Of a DNA stretch of 43,947 nt, positions 40,526 to 43,947 are shown one piece after another. The stretch is from a virus. Position 1 is the first letter of the stretch; the number at the start of each line of letters is the position of its first letter. A program made the position numbers and the translations under genes. The DNA is taken from positions 1 through 43,947 of the IMG/VR virus record IMGVR_UViG_3300049734_000614. One strand, written 5' to 3'. A model generated the notes under the pieces. That model did not search any database. It saw only the letters and a program-made list of their open reading frames with translations, and was not told where the DNA came from.

Positions 40526-40789
40526 TTAGCGGCTGTAGGCGATCCATTCATGCTGGCGGAACCGGATTGGCTGGCACGGCTTGATAGCCGGATTCCGCGC
40601 AGTGAACGCCAGAACCAAACCACGGCGCGGATGCACGAACCATCGCACATCGCGCATATCGGAATAGCGCCGATCCATCGTTCGTTCTAGCGCGATCTGC
40701 GATTCCCATACCGTGGTATCAACATCGCTGGGATGCAGCCGAACCGAAACATCGATCCGGCTGCCAGGCCTGCTGCTGCGCCTGGCCAT
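40526..40789 (-). CDS. Unknown basic protein, 87 aa (island gene 2)
   Basis: ATG 40789 overlaps the upstream gene's stop (TGATG), indicating coupled translation; GTG 40792 is an alternative. The product starts MARRSSRPGSRIDVSVRLHP and contains DTTVWESQIALERTMDRRYS and DVRWFVHPRRGLVLAFTARN, a compact alpha/beta-like domain. Every Asp codon is GAT and every Glu codon GAA, since GAC and GAG are absent from this DNA. A strong terminator follows. Function unknown. Confidence 0.65.
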   Translation of the reverse strand: MARRSSRPGSRIDVSVRLHPSDVDTTVWESQIALERTMDRRYSDMRDVRWFVHPRRGLVLAFTARNPAIKPCQPIRFRQHEWIAYSR

Positions 40790-41511
40790 CACGCCACCAT
40801 CCCGGCAGGCCTGCGCCCTTTTCGGCTGGCAGGCTTGCCAGGCACGATCGGAACCTTGCTGCTGGCGGGCTTGCCACCAGGCGCCGTGGCCGGTTTCGCC
40901 AGCCGATCGCGATCGGCCTGGGCGATCGGATCAACGGCGGGCTGGCGGCGCTTGATTTCATACGCCTGGCCAGCAGCCGTAGCAGCAGCAGCCCTAGCAG
41001 CCTTGCTGGGTTTGGCTGGCGCAGCCTGGGATTGCTTGGCGCCGTTCTTGCTGGGTTTGGCTGGCGGCGCCGCTGGGATCACGGCGCCGATCCGATTGGC
41101 GTACGCGGCCTTTTTCGCCGCGATGTTGGCTTCCACTTGTTCGGCAGTGATCCGATCGGCGCGCGGCATTTCGGCGCCTGGCGGGATCAGGTAGAAGATC
41201 TTTTCCGAACGGCGCCCAGGCTTGTGGTAGTACGCCACTTCGCCCAGGTGATCCATGCCGCGAACCACGCCGTTCGCCAGCTTCCAGCCACCACCACTGC
41301 CTAGCCCAGTGCCACCAGTGCCTATCACAAGATGGTTCTGCCGCCGGGCGATTTCCGCCTGGCATTCGGCAAACGTGCCAGCGCCGAATTGCACGTTGGG
41401 CTGTTCATGGCGCACCGAAAGTTGCACCCAGCGCCAGCCAGGCTGCTTTACGTTCTGCGGCTTCGCGGGCTGCTGCGCCACGAACGTAGGGGTTTGGGAT
41501 CGCTTAGCCAT
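40789..41511 (-). CDS. Unknown protein with basic Ala/Pro/Lys tail, 240 aa (island gene 1)
   Basis: ATG 41511 is preceded by AAGGAG, which holds the only GAG/CTC inside the island. Residues 20-110 form a folded-looking domain (GWRWVQLSVRHEQPNVQFGA, GTFAECQAEIARRQNHLVIG, GVVRGMDHLGEVAYYHKPGR, RSEKIFYLIPPGAEMPRADR). Residues 150-240 are a disordered basic tail (APAKPSKAARAAAATAAGQA, PGKPASRKGRRPAG) like histone H1 or DNA-condensing tails. Codons with GAC, GTC, GAG and CTC are not used. First gene of a two-gene operon with its own terminator. Function unknown; DNA binding is inferred from the tail. Confidence 0.7.
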   Translation of the reverse strand: MAKRSQTPTFVAQQPAKPQNVKQPGWRWVQLSVRHEQPNVQFGAGTFAECQAEIARRQNHLVIGTGGTGLGSGGGWKLANGVVRGMDHLGEVAYYHKPGRRSEKIFYLIPPGAEMPRADRITAEQVEANIAAKKAAYANRIGAVIPAAPPAKPSKNGAKQSQAAPAKPSKAARAAAATAAGQAYEIKRRQPAVDPIAQADRDRLAKPATAPGGKPASSKVPIVPGKPASRKGRRPAGMVA

Positions 41512-41591
41512 TGGCTACTCCTTGGCGCTAGTGAAATTTGGCAGTGGTAATCACTGCTGGTAGCGCCACGGGAACCATACAGCCCGATTCA

Positions 41592-41656
41592 CGCGGGATT
41601 CGGCCTGGGATCGGCTGCTGGCACGGCCAGGCGGCAATGCCAGGCCGAATCCCGCG
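41592..41656. repeat. 17-bp perfect inverted repeat with 31-base spacer
   Basis: CGCGGGATTCGGCCTGG (41592-41608) is the exact reverse complement of the arm at 41640-41656. It would form a very stable stem in single-stranded DNA or in the leader RNA of the island operon. No T-run follows, so it is not a standard terminator. Confidence 0.8.
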
Positions 41657-41752
41657 ATTCGCGATCTAATGAAGCGATAGCGCCGATTCACGTTCAAATC
41701 ACGCGATTCCAGGCGCCGATCCCAGGCGCCAATACCGGCGCCAATCTAGCCT

Positions 41753-41774
41753 AAAAGTACCATCCGAAAAGTAC
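41753..41774. repeat. Direct repeat AAAAGTAC x2
   Basis: AAAAGTAC at 41753-41760 and 41767-41774, 14 bases apart start to start. Possible binding sites for a regulator of the island operon; no further support. Confidence 0.35.
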
Positions 41775-41896
41775 TATGCCCAGGGCTTGCCTGCCTGCTT
41801 CGCGATGCCAGGCGCCACGCGTGGGCGCCCATACCAGGTGGTATGAACGGCTGTTCGGATTTGGGCCGAATTTCGGCCAATTGGCGGATTGGTTTT

Positions 41897-41902
41897 ATTA
41901 TA
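41897..41902 (-). promoter_or_regulatory. TATAAT -10 element in AT-rich patch
   Basis: Perfect TATAAT on the minus strand within TTGTATAATAAAA, next to the near-palindrome CAATGTG/CACTTTG (41904-41920). The -35 is weak. It would give the island operon a leader of nearly 380 bases including the 17-bp inverted repeat. Confidence 0.45.
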
Positions 41903-41960
41903 CAATGTGAAACACTTTGTAGTAGCAGGCAAGCGGCGCTTGGCTGCTTTCCCAAGCCAA

Positions 41961-41981
41961 CTTGCCTGCATAGCAGGCAAG
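41961..41981. repeat. 9-bp-arm hairpin
   Basis: CTTGCCTGC, loop ATA, GCAGGCAAG: a perfect tight stem-loop between the AT-rich patch and the GAAC-N4-GTTC cluster. A part copy, GCAGGCAAGC, lies at about 41926. Confidence 0.6.
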
Positions 41982-42098
41982 CACAATATCTAGTGGCGAA
42001 CACCAGTTCCGAACGGCTGTTCGGATCATCGGTATACAGAATGGGGAATTAGAACGGGTGTTCTGGCGAACGCCTGTTCTGGCGGAAAGGAGCCTCTC

Positions 42099-42272
42099 GT
42101 GAGAGAAAGCCAGCCGGTACGGACAGCCCGTACGGAGCGTCCGCGCGCGCCAAACGACCGCGAACGACTGTCGAAAACGAAAAAATCGAGCCTCGGTCGA
42201 ATCCGACCGAGCCGCGTGAGCCTCCGTCGTTTGACCGACCGAGCGGACCCGACCGCGCCCGACCGAGCGTGA
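42099..42272 (+). CDS. Candidate small basic protein, 57 aa, behind LexA-like boxes
   Basis: GTG 42099 lies 6 bases after GAAAGGAG. Two GAAC-N4-GTTC dyads lie at 42052 and 42068 and a TATACA element near 42033, so a regulated promoter could drive it. The product opens MRESQPVRTARTERPRAPND and is rich in Arg/Ser/Lys (SKTKKSSLGRIRPSRVSLRR). Its TGA overlaps another GTG (GTGA), starting a chain of very short ORFs. The opposite strand is also open here, so the coding strand is not settled. Confidence 0.45.
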   Translation: MRESQPVRTARTERPRAPNDRERLSKTKKSSLGRIRPSRVSLRRLTDRADPTAPDRA

Positions 42273-42609
42273 CCGAGCGACGCCGCGCGGACCCGCCAGC
42301 GTGACCGTCCCCTCGTGCGCAAACGCTGGCCGGTACGGACAGACCGCTTCGACAGGACGGCGCGTCCAGCGTGAGAGGACGAAAATTTTGGACAGTCCGT
42401 CCGCTCCCTCGGCCTGGCGATTCCGCCTGATTCGTCGGTCCAGTGTGACCGTCCCCTCTGCCGCAAAAGCCAGCCGGTACGGACCCATTTTCCAGGATGG
42501 AGGCGCTGTCGCGTGACCTTCCGAAAAAATCGTCGCGCGTGACCGACCGATCGCGCGCGCCAGGGCGTGGGAGCGTCCCGCCCTTAAAAAGCCAGCCGGT
42601 ACGGGCCCA
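42106..42609. repeat. Four copies of a CCGGTACGG-centred repeat
   Basis: Shared block AAAGCCAGCCGGTACGG or close variants at 42106-42122, 42321-42338 (AAACGCTGGCCGGTACGG), 42466-42482 and 42588-42604. Three copies are preceded by (G/A)(C/G)CGTCCC-type sequence a few bases upstream, and copies 1 and 2 continue GGACAG. Core spacings are 216, 144 and 122 bases. The segment is extremely rich in GACC/GGTC words. Confidence 0.8.
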
Positions 42610-42616
42610 TTTCTGA
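42269..42616 (+). other. Chain of tiny GTGA-overlapping ORFs
   Basis: Four further plus-strand ORFs each begin at the GTG of a GTGACC junction that holds the stop of the one before: 42269-42304 (11 aa), 42301-42516 (71 aa), 42513-42542 (9 aa) and 42539-42616 (25 aa). They contain echoes of one another (VPSCANAGRYG, VPSAAKASRYG, LKSQPVRA). A minus-strand frame is open from 42662 to 41898 and also shows repeated peptides (PYRLAF..EGTVTL). Whether any of this is translated is unclear; the DNA repeat itself may be the functional unit. Confidence 0.35.
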
Positions 42617-42658
42617 CGACGACGACGATTTCTGAGATCGCGACGATTTTCCAGGACC

Positions 42659-42802
42659 TCACCCTCGCAAAACGAGACCTCCAAAAAACAGTCCCCCCCT
42701 CTCATTCGGTCGGCGGAAATGCCGAGAAACCAGGACGCGGCGCCCGTTCGGCGCCTCACAAAGAACCTGCGCCGTCGCCAATTGCTCCACTACCGGCTTC
42801 AC
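42659..42802 (-). CDS. Possible small protein, 47 aa
   Basis: GTG 42802 opens a coding-like frame, MKPVVEQLATAQVLCEAPNG then RRVLVSRHFRRPNERGGLFF, ending at TGA 42659-42661. It starts inside the terminator of the upstream gene and has no good ribosome site, so support is weak. Its stop overlaps a GTG that opens the long minus-strand frame across the CCGGTACGG repeats. Confidence 0.35.
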   Translation of the reverse strand: MKPVVEQLATAQVLCEAPNGRRVLVSRHFRRPNERGGLFFGGLVLRG

Positions 42803-42830
42803 CGAAAAGCCCCGTCCCCGAAGGGACGGG
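42802..42830 (-). terminator. Rho-independent terminator after the DUF6573-like gene
   Basis: Perfect 8-bp stem CCCGTCCC/GGGACGGG (42811-42818, 42823-42830) with a stable TTCG tetraloop on the minus strand, followed by GCTTTT. It lies 11 bases past the stop of the gene at 42841. Confidence 0.8.
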
Positions 42831-42840
42831 ACGCGCCAAC

Positions 42841-43191
42841 CTAGTAGTCGGCAGGGTCCAGGATCGTCCAGCCCTCGCCGCGCACATGCATCAGCCAGAG
42901 CGTGTGCAGTCGTCGCTCCGTCCGAAAGCCGAACGGCAGCGGTCCGGACGACGGACGCTTCCGATTCTTCATCAGCACACTGCACAAAAAGAGCAGATCG
43001 TGCAAGCGTCCTTCCAGCGACTCGCCCGTGGAGGAATCGGCGTGCAGAAGCGCGCTCACCCCGGTCGAAACGCAGGTTTGCTCCACGAAGCCGTAGCCGC
43101 GCGCCTGCTCCGAAACATCCTCCAGCACGCCGTCCGCAATCGCCTGGGCGCGCGTGTAGACGGAAATCACTTCCCACTCTCGCTCGTTCAT
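42841..43191 (-). CDS. DUF6573-like phage protein, 116 aa
   Basis: Starts MNEREWEVISVYTRAQAIAD then GVLEDVSEQARGYGFVEQTC, the recognisable opening of the DUF6573-type family found in phages and plasmids (xVIxxYTRAQAIxDGxLxDV). The middle GRLHDLLFLCSVLMKNRKRP and the end LHTLWLMHVRGEGWTILDPA also fit. Function unknown. It overlaps the gene upstream by four bases (ATGA) and follows a GGGAGGCGATC site. A terminator follows directly, so it ends this operon. Confidence 0.75.
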   Translation of the reverse strand: MNEREWEVISVYTRAQAIADGVLEDVSEQARGYGFVEQTCVSTGVSALLHADSSTGESLEGRLHDLLFLCSVLMKNRKRPSSGPLPFGFRTERRLHTLWLMHVRGEGWTILDPADY

Positions 43192-43772
43192 GATCGCCTC
43201 CCAAGAAATTCGGCGCCGCGCGCGCCTTTGGCGTCGCGCCCGAACAGACGTTCTTCTTCGACAGATCCCGCCGCGACCGCCACGCCGCCGCTCTGATAGC
43301 GACCCAACTGCCAGTCCTTGTGCTGCGGGTCCACGATCACGCGATGGAAGATTTGCTCCGTGCGGGTGAACGGCAAAACGCGACGGTTCGGGTCGCTGGC
43401 GCGAACGCCGCGAGCAGGATCGGCGTCGCCGGGACGGATGGTTCCGAACCCGTCATAGGCGGGCGGGCACGTCGTCCACAGAGTCATCTCCTGCGGCCAG
43501 AAGGACGGCATTTCGGATTCGCAGCGATAGGCGTAGTCCCGCGCTTCGTCGTTCTCATAGACGACCTGCACTTCATAGTAGGTTCCGAAGTCGTGCGGAT
43601 TGCCCTTCACCTTGAAGCGCGCGCCCTCCGGCTCTGGACCGATCGTGATCCGCAAGGCGTCGATGAAGCGGCGGCATTCATCGCGCGCTTTCTCGGCGTC
43701 ATAGCTGGGCATGCCCACCTGCTGACACGGTTCTTCCACCGGAACGCAGGTCAATTCCATGTAGTCGCTCAT
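43188..43772 (-). CDS. Unknown phage protein, 194 aa
   Basis: Unrecognised. ATG 43772 overlaps the previous stop (ATGA) and has an AAAAAAGGAGCAACCAACG site. It begins MSDYMELTCVPVEEPCQQVG, then a helix (YDAEKARDECRRFIDALRIT), a strand-rich core (ARFKVKGNPHDFGTYYEVQV, NDEARDYAYRCESEMPSFWP) and an Arg-rich C-terminus. The central part resembles small DNA-metabolism accessory proteins only in general style. Partner of the DUF6573-like gene. Confidence 0.65.
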   Translation of the reverse strand: MSDYMELTCVPVEEPCQQVGMPSYDAEKARDECRRFIDALRITIGPEPEGARFKVKGNPHDFGTYYEVQVVYENDEARDYAYRCESEMPSFWPQEMTLWTTCPPAYDGFGTIRPGDADPARGVRASDPNRRVLPFTRTEQIFHRVIVDPQHKDWQLGRYQSGGVAVAAGSVEEERLFGRDAKGARGAEFLGRRS

Positions 43773-43947
43773 CGTTGGTTGCTCCTTTTTTGGGGCGTCA
43801 CGCCCACGTATTGCGCGATCATCCCATCGATGATCGACGCGCTTTCCTTCACCCAGATGGACAAGGTTTGCGGCTTGCCAGTGTGCGGGTGATTTTCTCC
43901 ACCGACCGCCAGCAACAGGCGCGTCCCCTCCCCGGACGGCTCGTAGG
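43769..43947 (-). CDS. Unknown protein, C-terminal fragment (gene continues past window)
   Basis: The minus-strand frame is open from the window edge to TGA 43771-43769, which overlaps the next gene's ATG. The last 58 residues include GEGTRLLLAVGGENHPHTGK, PQTLSIWVKESASIIDGMIA and QYVGVTPQKRSNQR. The ATGA coupling and coding-like sequence support a real gene. Family not recognised. Confidence 0.6.
   Translation of the reverse strand, partial: YEPSGEGTRLLLAVGGENHPHTGKPQTLSIWVKESASIIDGMIAQYVGVTPQKRSNQR

Larger units (their letters stand above)
41845..42079. promoter_or_regulatory. Five GAAC-N4-GTTC dyads (LexA/Cheo-box-like operators)
   Basis: Sites at 41845-41856 (N4 GGCT), 41998-42009 (ACCA), 42011-42022 (GGCT), 42052-42063 (GGGT) and 42068-42079 (GCCT). 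GAAC-N4-GTTC is the known core of the Gram-positive-type LexA box. Two form a pair 13 bases apart and two 16 apart, flanking a TATACA -10-like element (42033-42038) ahead of the ORF at 42099. They could equally be operators of a phage repressor. Confidence 0.7.
41512..42098. other. Regulatory or origin-like intergenic region
   Basis: No gene accepted. It holds a 17-bp-arm inverted repeat, three GGCGCC copies at about 13-base spacing (41712, 41725, 41737), a duplicated AAAAGTAC, a perfect TATAAT, dyads at 41864-41878 and 41961-41981, and five GAAC-N4-GTTC sites. An AT-rich patch at 41890-41925 stands out in GC-rich DNA. Confidence 0.6.
39941..42121. other. GAC/GTC-free compositional island
   Basis: Reading both strands, no GAC or GTC occurs across about 2.18 kb. 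GAG/CTC occurs only at 41518-41520 until the right edge at 42089. GAA/TTC and GAT/ATC are common, so GA is always followed by A or T. Flanking DNA has these trinucleotides at ordinary or high frequency. The island spans coding and non-coding DNA, so codon preference alone cannot explain it. Confidence 0.9.

Noticed and set aside
42106-42609. CRISPR-like array
   Set aside because: Four similar blocks, but spacing is irregular (216, 144 and 122 bases), the repeats are imperfect and no cas gene is near.
42049-42759. 236-codon minus-strand frame across the repeats
   Set aside because: It overlaps a better-supported small gene and the plus-strand ORF behind a ribosome site. Its openness follows from GC-rich repeats. 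Kept only as an alternative in the repeat entry.
1-43947. tRNA, rRNA, integrase, C5-methyltransferase, glycosyltransferase
   Set aside because: Looked for and not seen in any frame or intergenic stretch of the window.

Overview
The window is a stretch of a tailed double-stranded DNA phage genome with long-tailed (siphovirus-like) morphology, high in G+C and densely packed. The host cannot be named from sequence. Strong Shine-Dalgarno sites and a cluster of Gram-positive-type GAAC-N4-GTTC dyads hint at a Gram-positive or Chloroflexota-like host, but that is inference. No integrase, tRNA, rRNA or CRISPR array was seen.

Layout from left to right. (1) 1-2757, plus strand: a truncated HNH endonuclease gene, two unknown genes and a ParB-like gene that carries a perfect 13-bp-arm palindrome. 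(2) 2754-39351, minus strand, to be read from right to left as transcribed: a ParB-like protein, a TET/JBP-like DNA dioxygenase and a P-loop DNA-kinase-like protein (39351-36747); terminase small and large subunits; portal; prohead protease; decoration protein; major capsid; head-tail connectors with a 615-residue repeat protein; tail completion; tail tube; gpG/gpGT chaperones with a canonical -1 slippery site; a 1059-residue tape measure; tail-tip and fibre proteins; and finally a glycosidase, a transglycosylase-like protein, an amidase, a candidate holin and small genes. Two plus-strand HNH genes (6717-7259, 7921-8493) are inserted antisense at the starts of tail genes. Each has the same promoter and hairpin leader and leaves a stub of the interrupted gene start. 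(3) 39352-42840: a control or origin-like region. (4) 42841-43947, minus strand: a small operon of phage accessory genes that continues past the window.

Two things stand out. First, the dioxygenase, kinase and ParB-like genes are coupled to one another and sit directly upstream of the packaging genes. This suggests a DNA base hypermodification pathway in which bases are hydroxylated and then phosphorylated in polymeric DNA before packaging. Second, from 39941 to 42121 there is a roughly 2.2-kb island with no GAC or GTC on either strand and only one internal GAG/CTC, which is the Shine-Dalgarno of the island's main gene. The island is full of inverted repeats and five GAAC-N4-GTTC dyads. It stops abruptly at a segment very rich in GAC/GTC that carries four copies of a CCGGTACGG-centred repeat and a chain of tiny overlapping ORFs. 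Its purpose is unknown. Possibilities are a replication origin shaped by primase trinucleotide specificity, avoidance of a restriction or modification site, or a packaging signal.
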